Origin: an uncultured Ideonella sp.
GTDB lineage: Bacteria > Pseudomonadota > Gammaproteobacteria > Burkholderiales > Burkholderiaceae
NCBI GenBank assembly: GCA_946479475.1
Contig: CAMLGG010000060.1
Location: 1 to 22,499, forward strand
Length of the DNA: 22,499 nucleotides
Direction: 5' to 3'
In this document: positions 6,556 through 13,770 of the stretch, one piece after another
How positions within the stretch are numbered: position 1 is the first letter of the stretch
Layout: each line of letters opens with the position of its first letter
The notes under the pieces: generated by a model
What the model was told of the DNA's origin: nothing
Database searches by the model: none
The model's input: only the letters and a program-made list of their open reading frames with translations
Program-made: the position numbers and the translations under genes

Positions 6556-7398
6556 ATGCTCATTTCGGACAAGCTCGTTTTCATCGAATTCCGCAACACC
6601 GGCGCATCGCATGTCGAGAAACTGCTGCTGAAGATCGTCGGCGGTGAGGTCGACAACGCCATCCGGGTGCCCACGGAGGAACTGCTCGCCAGCGGTCGCC
6701 CGATGTTCGGCTCGATCCGCGACCCGTGGGGCTGGTACCTTTCCCTGTGGACCTTCGGCTGCGCGCAGCAGGGCGAGCTGTACCAGCGCATGGTCAACGA
6801 GAAATCCTGGCGCAAGCTGCTCGAGAAGATCGAGGCCAACGCCAAGGCGCGCACCAAGGACGCGCCGGCCGACGAGGTCCGCCGCATCGCATTGCCCGAG
6901 CAGCTGGGCGCCGAGCGCGCGCGGGACTTCTGGTATGCCAGCGATGACAACGTCGAGGCCTTCCGCGAGTGGCTCAGGGTCGTCTGCGCGCTCCAGGCGC
7001 GCCGCGTCATCGAGCCCGGGTTCGCCCAGTCGCCGATCAGCAAGGTCGCGGGCCTGATGACCTACCGCTACTTCCAGCTCTACGTGCGAGGCGCTTCCCA
7101 GATCCCGGTCACCATCGGCACGCAGGAGGGGCTGCGGTCCTTCGAGGCCCAGCACCTGGTGCTGGACCACATCATCCGCCAGGACAGCCTGACCGAGGAC
7201 CTGGTGAGTGCGCTCGAGCACAGCGGCGTCAGCCTCACCGACGAGCAGCGCAAGATGATCTACGACGCCAAGCCGAGCGGCAAGGCGGCCCGATCGATGG
7301 GCATCGAGCGCTTCTACGACGCCGCGAGCGTCGACCTGGTGGCCCGGCGCGAGAAGTTCATCATCGAGCGATTCGGCTACACGCGCCCCCACGTTTGA
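6556..7398 (+). CDS. Sulfotransferase-like protein (paralogue B2)
   Basis: This 280-residue protein is collinear with the core of 3303-4430. The loop FIEFRNTGAS has Asn14 where the paralogue has Lys14, whereas the 3'-phosphate-binding segment IRDPWGWYLSLW keeps Arg55, which the paralogue has lost. Other shared stretches are KDFWYA/RDFWYA, a GLMTYxxF segment near the middle, RFYDAAS, and a C-terminal RFGY. ATG 6556 is chosen because it matches the paralogue's MLxSDKL start. TTG 6532 is the alternative (GAGG 12 nt upstream, eight extra residues). It has no signal peptide. It lies 90 bp before epsD on the same strand and may share its transcript. Function is inferred from weak motif similarity and context. 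Confidence 0.5.
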   Translation: MLISDKLVFIEFRNTGASHVEKLLLKIVGGEVDNAIRVPTEELLASGRPMFGSIRDPWGWYLSLWTFGCAQQGELYQRMVNEKSWRKLLEKIEANAKARTKDAPADEVRRIALPEQLGAERARDFWYASDDNVEAFREWLRVVCALQARRVIEPGFAQSPISKVAGLMTYRYFQLYVRGASQIPVTIGTQEGLRSFEAQHLVLDHIIRQDSLTEDLVSALEHSGVSLTDEQRKMIYDAKPSGKAARSMGIERFYDAASVDLVARREKFIIERFGYTRPHV

Positions 7399-7433
7399 AC
7401 GACCGTGGTCGGGAGGCCACCTGCCCGCATTCG

Positions 7434-7439
7434 TAGAAT
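7434..7439 (+). promoter_or_regulatory. Candidate -10 element (TAGAAT) of the eps operon
   Basis: TAGAAT lies 50 nt upstream of the epsD ATG, in the 90-bp gap after the sulfotransferase-like gene. No good -35 is seen at 16-18 bp. AGGAG at 7474-7478, 10 nt before ATG 7489, decides the epsD start. Confidence 0.35.
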
Positions 7440-7488
7440 CGTTCGCATCAAGGCAGCGCCAGGCGCCGCCGCCAGGAGCCTGTACCGA

Positions 7489-8568
7489 ATGACGCTCGCC
7501 GAAGTGACCCCGCCGAACCTCCGCCGACGCCCGTTCGTGCGCCGTGCGCAGCGATCCACGGGTCGCGCGCTGGTGGTGTTCTGCGCGGCGCTCGCGGTGG
7601 CGGCCTGCGGCGAGCGCAAGGGCGAAGCGACGCAGGTGGCCGCACGGGTCAACCAGGGCGACATCACGGTCCACCAGATCAACTTCGTGCTCCAGCAGGA
7701 GCGCGGAGTGAGGCCCGAGCAGGCCGACGCAGCCGGCAAGAGGGTGCTCGAGACGCTGATCGAGCAGGAGCTGGCCGTGCAGAAGGCGGTCGAGCTCAAG
7801 CTCGACCGCGAGCCGCAGGTCGTGCAGGCGCTCGAGGCGGCGCGCCGCGAGGTGCTGGCGCGGGCCTACAAGGAGCGGGTCACGCAAGGCACGCCGCGCC
7901 CGACGCCGGAGGAGATGCGCCGCTTCTACGACGCCACGCCGGCCTTGTTCAGCCAGCGCCGCGTCTACTCGCTGCAGGAGCTGCTGATCGACGCGCCGCC
8001 GGCTCGGCAGCAGTGGATCAAGGAGCGCCTGGCGCAGGCCCGGTCGGTGGACGAGTTTGCCGATGCGCTGAAGGCCGAGGGCCTGCGCTACAGCGGCAGC
8101 CACGCAGTCAAGCCGGCCGAGCAGCTGCCGATGGGCATCGTCGACCGGTTCGCGAAGATGAAGGACGGCGAGGCCGCGGTGCTGGCCGATGCGCCCGCCA
8201 TGCGGGTCGTCTTCATCGCGGCTTCGCGGCTGGAGCCGGTGTCCTACGAGCGCGCCGCGCCGGCAATCGAGCAATACCTGGCGACGCTGGCCCGGCGCAA
8301 GGCGATCGACGACAACCTGAAGGCGCTGCGCACGGCAGCGCAGATCACCTACCAGGGCAAGTTCGCCGGCGGCCCAGGGTCCGCCGCGGTCGCGGCCTCG
8401 GCACCATCGTTGCCTCCGATGGCACCGGTGCCGGTGCAGGTGCCGCTGCCGGATGAGGGCTCGTCCGAGCCCGTGCGGCTGGCCATGCCCGACGCCGCGC
8501 CGCCGCCCGAGCATGCGGGCAGCGGGATCGATCCGGACCTGGCCAAGAAAGGGATGGGACTGAAATGA
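7489..8568 (+). CDS. epsD: EpsD family peptidyl-prolyl cis-trans isomerase lipoprotein
   Basis: This 359-residue exported protein is of the EpsD family (SurA/PpiC-like), found in exosortase-linked EPS operons and thought to assist folding of export components in the periplasm. An arginine-rich N-region and hydrophobic stretch lead to lipobox VAAC with Cys40, so it is a predicted lipoprotein. A SurA-like helical N-domain follows (about 50-130: VARVNQGDITVHQINFVL, then ETLIEQELAVQKAV), then a short parvulin-like region (about 150-270) and a proline/alanine-rich tail. ATG 7489 has AGGAG 10 nt upstream; an upstream start at 7405 would add 28 residues and lacks support. Its stop overlaps the epsE start by 4 nt (ATGA), indicating translational coupling. 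Confidence 0.85.
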   Translation: MTLAEVTPPNLRRRPFVRRAQRSTGRALVVFCAALAVAACGERKGEATQVAARVNQGDITVHQINFVLQQERGVRPEQADAAGKRVLETLIEQELAVQKAVELKLDREPQVVQALEAARREVLARAYKERVTQGTPRPTPEEMRRFYDATPALFSQRRVYSLQELLIDAPPARQQWIKERLAQARSVDEFADALKAEGLRYSGSHAVKPAEQLPMGIVDRFAKMKDGEAAVLADAPAMRVVFIAASRLEPVSYERAAPAIEQYLATLARRKAIDDNLKALRTAAQITYQGKFAGGPGSAAVAASAPSLPPMAPVPVQVPLPDEGSSEPVRLAMPDAAPPPEHAGSGIDPDLAKKGMGLK

Positions 8569-9443
8569 AGCACTTGCCTGATTTGGGGGCGACCCTGTCG
8601 ATCTGCCGACGCCTGCTGCCCGCGCTGGCGCTCGCCACGGCCTTCGCCGTCTCGGCGCCCCCCGCGGCGGCGCAGGCGGGCGCTCGCCCGGCTGCGCCGG
8701 CGCCCAGCGATGCCGACCTGTACCGCATCGGCCCGGGCGACACCATCCGCATCACCGTCTACCAGAGCCCGGACCTCACGCTGGAGACCCGGGTCACCGA
8801 GGCGGGAGTGATCAGCTACCCGCTGATCGGCGCCATCAAGCTGGGCGGGCGCACCGTCAGCGAGGCCGAGGCGGCGCTGGCCAATGCACTGAAGAAGGGC
8901 GACTTCATCAAGAATCCGCAGGTCACGGTGATGGTCACCCAGGTGCGTGCCAACCAGGTCAACGTCCTCGGCCAGGTCGGCAAGCCCGGCCGGGTTCCCC
9001 TGGACGTGGCCGGCATGCGCCTGACCGACGTGCTGGCACTGGCCGGCGGGGTGGCCGCGAACGCGGGCTCCGACACGGTGGTGGTGACGGGCATGCGTAA
9101 CGGGCAGCCCTTCCGCGCCGAGGTCGACCTGCCGCGCGTGTTCGCCCCGGGCGGGCGGGACAACGACATCGTCATCCATCCGGGCGACGCCATCTGGGTC
9201 GACCGCTACCCGGTCGTCTACCTCTACGGCGAGGTGCAGCGGCCCGGCCAGTTGCGGCTGGAACGCGGGATGACCGTCATGCAGGCACTGGCCAGCGCCG
9301 GCGGCCTGACCCAGCGCGGCACCCAGCGCGGCCTGCGGGTGAGCCGGCGGGCGGCCAACGGCCAGGTGCAATCGCTCGAACCCACGATGGACGACGCCCT
9401 CCAGGCGGGCGACGTGGTGTTCGTCCGCGAGAGCCTGTTCTAG
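8565..9443 (+). CDS. epsE: Polysaccharide export protein EpsE (Wza-like)
   Basis: This 292-residue outer-membrane polysaccharide export protein is predicted to form or gate the EPS exit channel. A signal peptide of about 38 residues ends in AQA; there is no lipobox, unlike Wza of E. coli. The Poly_export domain follows (about 52-125: YRIGPGDTIRITVYQ, then LTLETRVTEAGVISYPLIG), then two SLBB-type domains (about 130-205, starting NVLGQVGKPGRVPLD, and about 215-290, starting VYLYGEVQRPGQLRLE). Length and order are normal for EpsE. Its ATG overlaps the epsD stop, and epsF starts 28 bp after its stop. Confidence 0.93.
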   Translation: MKHLPDLGATLSICRRLLPALALATAFAVSAPPAAAQAGARPAAPAPSDADLYRIGPGDTIRITVYQSPDLTLETRVTEAGVISYPLIGAIKLGGRTVSEAEAALANALKKGDFIKNPQVTVMVTQVRANQVNVLGQVGKPGRVPLDVAGMRLTDVLALAGGVAANAGSDTVVVTGMRNGQPFRAEVDLPRVFAPGGRDNDIVIHPGDAIWVDRYPVVYLYGEVQRPGQLRLERGMTVMQALASAGGLTQRGTQRGLRVSRRAANGQVQSLEPTMDDALQAGDVVFVRESLF

Positions 9444-9471
9444 GCGCCGAGGCGAAGGAAAGGGGCACGTC

Positions 9472-10905
9472 ATGAACCTGGCCAATGTCATCGCGGTCCT
9501 GAAGGCCCGCTGGCTGCCGGCGGTGCTCGCCTTCGCGCTGGTGTTCGGGGCCGCCATCGGCTACACGATGCTGGCGCCCAAGATGTACACGGCCGCCGCG
9601 ACCCTGGTGATCGACATCAAGCCGGACCCGGTGACATCGATGCTCTACGGCGGCGCCGCGTCGCCGGCGATGATGAACACGCAGGTCGAGGTGATCCGCA
9701 GCGACCGGGTGGCGCTTCGTGTCGTGCGCAACCTCAAGCTGACCGAGGTGCCGGCAATCCGCAAGCTTTGGGAGAAGGTGAGCAAGGGCGACGGCACCAT
9801 CGAGGACTGGCTGGTCGAGTTCATGCTGAAGAACCTGGACGTGCAGGTGGCGCGGGCCGGCAGCAACGTGGTCAACGTGGCCTACCGCGGCACCGAGCCC
9901 CAGTTCGTCGCGACCATCGCCAACGCCTTCGTCCAGGCCTACCTCGAGACCGCGGTCGAGCTGCGGGTCGATCCGGCACGGGAGTACAGCGGCTTCTTCG
10001 GCAAGCAGGTCGAGGAAGCCCGGGCGGCGCTGGAGGCGGCGCAGCAGAAGCTTTCCAAGTTCCAGCAGGACCAGGGGATCATCGTCACCGACGAGCGCTA
10101 CGACGTCGAGATGGCGAGGTTGAACATGCTGAGCCAGCAGCTGGTCTCGATCCAGGCGCTGAGCAACGAATCGTCCAGCCGCCAGGCCCAGGTCGCGGCC
10201 AATGCCGACAGGCTGTCCGACGTGCTCAACAATCCGCTGGTGGCATCGCTCAAGGCCGAGGTCGGCAAGGCCGAGGCGCGGGTCAAGGAGCTCAACTCGC
10301 GCTATGGCGACCAGCATCCCCAGGTGGTGGAGGCGAAGGCGACGCTCGCCGAGCTGCGCAACCGCCTGGCGACGGAGACCCGCAACGTGACGGGCAGCGT
10401 GTCCGTCAGCGCCAGCATCGACAGGGCGCGCGAAGGCCAGGTCCGCGCAAGCCTGGAGGAGCAGCGGGCGAAGGTGCTGCGCATGAAGCAGGTGCGCGAC
10501 CAGGGCAGCGTGCTGCAGCGGGACGTCGAGAACGCGCAGCGCTCCTACGACCTGCTGCTCAACCGCTATAACCAGAGCAACCTCGAAAGCCAGAACCGGC
10601 AGAGCAATGCCTCAATGTTGGCGCGCGCCACGCCGCCGGGGTCGCCGTCCTCGCCCAAGGTGGCCGCCAACATGCTGATCGGCATGTTCTTCGGCCTGGC
10701 CGTCGGCATCGGCGTGGCCTTCACGCTCGAGCAGCTGGACAAGCGGATCCGCGTGCCAGCCGATGCGGTGAACGCCCTGGGTCTGCCGGTCATCGGCATC
10801 ATGCCCACCCCGACCATCGGCCGGCGCATGCGGGTGCAACTGGCCCAGGCGCAGGACCGCATGATCTCGGGCCGCCGCCTGCCGGCGCCACCCAAAGGCA
10901 CCTGA
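9472..10905 (+). CDS. epsF: Chain-length determinant protein EpsF (Wzz/PCP-2a type)
   Basis: This 477-residue inner-membrane protein sets polymer length and works with EpsG as a split Wzc-type pair. It has an N-terminal Wzz domain with a first membrane segment (about 15-35), a long periplasmic region with predicted coiled coil (about 180-355; EEARAALEAAQQKLSKFQQ and repeated heptads), a proline-rich PPGSPSSPK motif before the second membrane segment (about 400-421), and a cytoplasmic tail. ATG 9472 is preceded by AGGAAAGGGG. The kinase domain is separate (EpsG), as is normal for this operon type. Confidence 0.92.
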   Translation: MNLANVIAVLKARWLPAVLAFALVFGAAIGYTMLAPKMYTAAATLVIDIKPDPVTSMLYGGAASPAMMNTQVEVIRSDRVALRVVRNLKLTEVPAIRKLWEKVSKGDGTIEDWLVEFMLKNLDVQVARAGSNVVNVAYRGTEPQFVATIANAFVQAYLETAVELRVDPAREYSGFFGKQVEEARAALEAAQQKLSKFQQDQGIIVTDERYDVEMARLNMLSQQLVSIQALSNESSSRQAQVAANADRLSDVLNNPLVASLKAEVGKAEARVKELNSRYGDQHPQVVEAKATLAELRNRLATETRNVTGSVSVSASIDRAREGQVRASLEEQRAKVLRMKQVRDQGSVLQRDVENAQRSYDLLLNRYNQSNLESQNRQSNASMLARATPPGSPSSPKVAANMLIGMFFGLAVGIGVAFTLEQLDKRIRVPADAVNALGLPVIGIMPTPTIGRRMRVQLAQAQDRMISGRRLPAPPKGT

Positions 10906-10918
10906 TCGAAGCCGCTCC

Positions 10919-11053
10919 ATGAAACTTCCTGGGTCAACCCACCGTCGGCGGGCCGAGTGCCGGTTCGTCGCAAGCGCCGACCGACCGCCGCCGTGGACAA
11001 CCCTGCGTCGCGGCACTTCAACGGTCCTCATGGGCCGGGAGGTTGCCTTATGA
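10919..11053 (+). CDS. Possible 44-residue ORF in the epsF-epsG gap
   Basis: An ORF begins at ATG 10919, 13 nt after the epsF stop, with GAAG about 7 nt upstream. It ends at TGA 11051-11053, overlapping the epsG start codon as ATGA. The product is arginine-rich and resembles nothing I recognise. It could be a translational-coupling leader for epsG or a chance reading of GC-rich DNA; chance is more likely. Confidence 0.15.
   Translation: MKLPGSTHRRRAECRFVASADRPPPWTTLRRGTSTVLMGREVAL
11037..11042 (+). promoter_or_regulatory. Ribosome binding site of epsG
   Basis: GGGAGG lies 7 nt before ATG 11050 and decides the start. An in-frame GTG at 10957 would add 31 low-complexity residues and has no comparable site. 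Confidence 0.7.
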
Positions 11054-11961
11054 GCGATACCGGGGACCCGACCCAGCACGACTTCTCCGACTCGATCCAT
11101 GCGCCGATGGAGCTTGCGGAGTCGAAGGTCCGAGCGATCGGCGAGCTCATCCGCGATGCGCGCAACCTGTCCGCCGAGGACGTCGAGCGCATCAGCAAGT
11201 ACCAGCGCGAGCACAAGATGCGCTTCGGCGAGGCCGCGATCGCGCTCGGCCTGGCGAATGCCGAGGATGTGCTGTACGCGCTGTCGCAACAGTTCCAGTA
11301 CGCCTATGGCGACGAGCACCGGCGCAAGGCCAATCCCGAGCTGGTGGCACTGGTCCAGCCCTTCGGCCACCAGGCCGAAGCCTTCCGGGCCATCCGCAGC
11401 CAGATCCTTCTGCGAATGCACACGGAGGACGAGACGCAGCGGCGGGCCCTGGCCGTGGTCAGTCTCGACAGCGGCGACGGCAAGACCTATTTCTGCGCCA
11501 ACCTTGCGGTGGCGCTCGCCCAGCTGGGCGGCAAGGTGCTGGTGGTCGACGCCGACATGCGCGGTGCCCGCATGCACCAGATCTTCGGCATCGACAACTC
11601 CAAGGGGCTGTCCAACCTCCTGGCTGGCCGGGGCGGCAAGAACGTCGTGAAGGCGGTGCCCGACGTGCCGAACCTCTGGGTGATGCCGGTGGGCGTGCAG
11701 CCGCCGAATCCGCTGGAGCTGGTCGAAGGCCCGGCGTTCGGGCTGCTGCTGCGCGAGCTGACTTCCAAGTTCGACCACGTGCTGATCGACTCGCCGGCGG
11801 CGGTGTTCGGCACCGATGGCGTGGTGGTGGCCGCCCGCTGCGGAGCCGCGCTGGTGGTCGCCCGACGCAACACCAGCAAGATAGCGGGGTTGCAGGACCT
11901 GGTGGCTTCGCTGCAGGCCGCCAACACCCGCCTGGCCGGCGTGGTGATGAACGAGTACTGA
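11050..11961 (+). CDS. epsG: EpsG, BY-kinase-like ATPase with MshEN-like N-terminus
   Basis: This 303-residue cytoplasmic P-loop ATPase is the kinase half of a split Wzc, paired with EpsF. It carries a Walker A motif LDSGDGKTY (139-147, Lys145), Walker A' LVVDADMR (164-171) and Walker B VLIDSPA (244-250, Asp247). No tyrosine cluster is seen at the C-terminus, which ends VVMNEY with one Tyr, so classical multi-site autophosphorylation is doubtful. Residues 29-52 and 58-81 form two 24-residue units separated by 5 residues; the second (RFGEAAIALGLANAEDVLY, ending SQQ) fits the c-di-GMP-binding MshEN pattern well. The gene is 11 bp ahead of the exosortase gene. Confidence 0.9.
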   Translation: MSDTGDPTQHDFSDSIHAPMELAESKVRAIGELIRDARNLSAEDVERISKYQREHKMRFGEAAIALGLANAEDVLYALSQQFQYAYGDEHRRKANPELVALVQPFGHQAEAFRAIRSQILLRMHTEDETQRRALAVVSLDSGDGKTYFCANLAVALAQLGGKVLVVDADMRGARMHQIFGIDNSKGLSNLLAGRGGKNVVKAVPDVPNLWVMPVGVQPPNPLELVEGPAFGLLLRELTSKFDHVLIDSPAAVFGTDGVVVAARCGAALVVARRNTSKIAGLQDLVASLQAANTRLAGVVMNEY

Positions 11962-11972
11962 GGCAGCGCGCC

Positions 11973-12851
11973 GTGCAGCCGACGGCGGTTCCACCCGACC
12001 CCAGGGCGCAGGCCCCGGCGGCGTGGATGCCCTGGGCGCTGGCTGCGGCGGGCCTGCTGGCCCTGTACGGCCCCACGCTGCGCGACCTGTTCCAGTCGAT
12101 CTGGTCGACGGACGAACAGGGGCATGGCCCGGTCGTCCTGCTGCTGTGCATCTGGCTTTTCTGGCGCCAGCGCGCGGCGCTCGCAGCGGCGCCCGCGGGC
12201 ACCGATGCCACCCGTCCGGCCTGGGGTTGGGCGGTGCTGGCACTGGCCCTGCTGCTTCATGTTTTCGGCCGCTCGCAGCGCATCCTCAGCGCCCAGACGC
12301 TGTCGGCGGTGCCGGCACTGCTGGCGATCCTGTTGCTGTTGCGCGGCGCGCGCGCCGCGCGGGCCATGTGGTTCCCGCTGCTGTTCATGCTCTTCCTCGT
12401 GCCCTTGCCGGCGGCGCTGGTCGAGGCGGTGACGCAGCCGATGAAGCTGGCGGTGTCCACCGTGGCGGCCGAGTTGCTGTATGCCGTGGGATATCCGGTG
12501 GCGCGAAGCGGCGTCATCCTGCAGGTCGGGCCGTACCAGCTCCTGGTGGCCGACGCCTGCGCCGGCCTGTACACGCTGTTCACCCTCGAGGCGATGGGGC
12601 TGCTGTACCTGAACGTGGTGCGTTCTTCGTCGGTGGTGCGCAACGTGCTGCTCGCACTGCTGATCGTGCCAATCTCCTTCGTCGCCAACGTGATCCGCGT
12701 GATCGCCCTGTCGCTCATCACCTACCACTGGGGCGATGCGGCCGGCCAGGGCTTCCTGCATGGCCTGGCGGGCATCGTGCTGTTCCTGTCGGCCCTGATG
12801 CTGATCGTGGCCTGCGACTCGCTGCTGCGCTGGGTGCGGCCAGCGGGCTGA
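11973..12851 (+). CDS. xrtB: Exosortase B (EpsH)
   Basis: This 292-residue polytopic membrane cysteine protease/transpeptidase is predicted to process C-terminal PEP-CTERM anchors of secreted proteins. The conserved triad is visible: Cys196 in ADACAGLYTL, Arg242 in NVIRVIAL and His263 in GFLHGLAG. About eight hydrophobic segments span 20-280. GTG 11973 is chosen because GAGG at 11960-11963, overlapping the epsG stop, lies 9 nt upstream, and because the length then matches exosortase B. A much longer reading in the same frame runs through epsG and is not real. It is followed 5 bp later by epsI. No PEP-CTERM substrate is recognised in the window. Confidence 0.93.
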   Translation: MQPTAVPPDPRAQAPAAWMPWALAAAGLLALYGPTLRDLFQSIWSTDEQGHGPVVLLLCIWLFWRQRAALAAAPAGTDATRPAWGWAVLALALLLHVFGRSQRILSAQTLSAVPALLAILLLLRGARAARAMWFPLLFMLFLVPLPAALVEAVTQPMKLAVSTVAAELLYAVGYPVARSGVILQVGPYQLLVADACAGLYTLFTLEAMGLLYLNVVRSSSVVRNVLLALLIVPISFVANVIRVIALSLITYHWGDAAGQGFLHGLAGIVLFLSALMLIVACDSLLRWVRPAG

Positions 12852-12856
12852 ACGAG

Positions 12857-13555
12857 ATGCCCGCCGGCCCGCCGCCGCTGACTCGCCGCGCCGCGCTGCT
12901 GGCGGCCCTGATGGCTGGCGCCTCGGCGCTGGGCGCCGCGCTCATCCCGACCCGGCGCATGGCCGACCGGCGCGGCGTCTTCAGCCTGGCTCAGGCGGTG
13001 CCCGAAAGCTTTGCCGGCTGGGTCCTCGATCCGCGGGCGCGCGGCATCGTCGTCAATCCGCAGACCGAGGAACTGCTGCGCCGCATCTACACCGAGACGC
13101 TGGAACGCACCTACGTCCGCGGCCCGGGCGAGCGGATCATGCTGTCGATCGCCTACGGCGCCGACCAATCGGACGTGAGCCTGCAGATGCACTATCCGGA
13201 GGTCTGCTACCCGGCGCAGGGCTTCCAGCTCGAGCGCCGGCGCGAAGACCACCTGGACCTGCCCTTCGGGCGCATCCCGGTGCGGCGCCTCGAGACGACC
13301 TTCTCGACCATCCGCCACGAGCCGGTGACCTACTGGACGGTGATCGGGGACGAGCTGACCATGAGCGGCCTGGACAAGCGCCTGGCCGAGATCCGCCACG
13401 GCCTGCGCGGCGAGATCGTCGACGGCATGCTCGTGCGCGTCTCGTCGATCAACATCGACACGGAGGCCGCGTTCGCCCTGCAGGACCAGTTCATCCGCGA
13501 CCTGCTGGCCAGCGTCAGCTCGGCCACGCGAAGGCGCTTGGCGGCATTGCCCTGA
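12857..13555 (+). CDS. epsI: EpsI family exosortase-associated protein, B-type
   Basis: This 232-residue protein of the EpsI (DUF3485) family is nearly always next to or fused with exosortases. It is anchored by one N-terminal hydrophobic segment (about 12-30) preceded by TRR, vaguely Tat-like, so the bulk should be periplasmic. The family hallmark HYPEVCYPAQGF is at 112-123 with Cys117. The biochemical role is not established; dependence on exosortase suggests a part in substrate processing or EPS assembly. ATG 12857 follows the exosortase stop by 5 bp with no strong ribosome binding site, so translation is probably coupled. It closes the core eps cluster. Confidence 0.9.
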   Translation: MPAGPPPLTRRAALLAALMAGASALGAALIPTRRMADRRGVFSLAQAVPESFAGWVLDPRARGIVVNPQTEELLRRIYTETLERTYVRGPGERIMLSIAYGADQSDVSLQMHYPEVCYPAQGFQLERRREDHLDLPFGRIPVRRLETTFSTIRHEPVTYWTVIGDELTMSGLDKRLAEIRHGLRGEIVDGMLVRVSSINIDTEAAFALQDQFIRDLLASVSSATRRRLAALP

Positions 13556-13770
13556 GCGCGAAACGTCCCGTTACGTTGCTCACCAAGAACTGCAGCATTC
13601 GCTTACCAAATGCCGGGGACTCGTCACTTCAGGCCGCGACGCCCGCATGCATGATCCGCCGCTGAACGCGCAAGCCCCTAGGACGGGTGTGCGCAACCCA
13701 ATCAAATTCGGGAGCACGTGGCGTGACGGAGGGCTCGGCGCAAGTCGGGGTGGGGAGGCTTTGTGGCGCG
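13556..13770. other. 215-bp gap between epsI and the first glycosidase-like gene
   Basis: No gene or convincing promoter is recognised. GGGGAGG at 13751-13757 precedes ATG 13771 by 13 nt, a long but possible ribosome-binding-site spacing. The stretch is less GC-skewed than the flanking genes around 13556-13620, as expected for noncoding DNA. Confidence 0.3.

Noticed and set aside
1608..7439. Repeated TAGAATC motif (1608 and 7434) as a dedicated EPS regulon element
   Set aside because: It is close to an ordinary sigma-70 -10 sequence and common upstream of genes in such genomes. There is no shared -35 or flanking operator.
6235..8514. 759-codon minus-strand open frame
   Set aside because: It lies opposite the sulfotransferase-like gene and epsD, has no domain signature, and shows typical shadow composition.
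11043..11972. Long N-terminal extension of the exosortase frame through epsG
   Set aside because: It overlaps epsG entirely. GTG 11973 with GAGG upstream gives the expected exosortase length.
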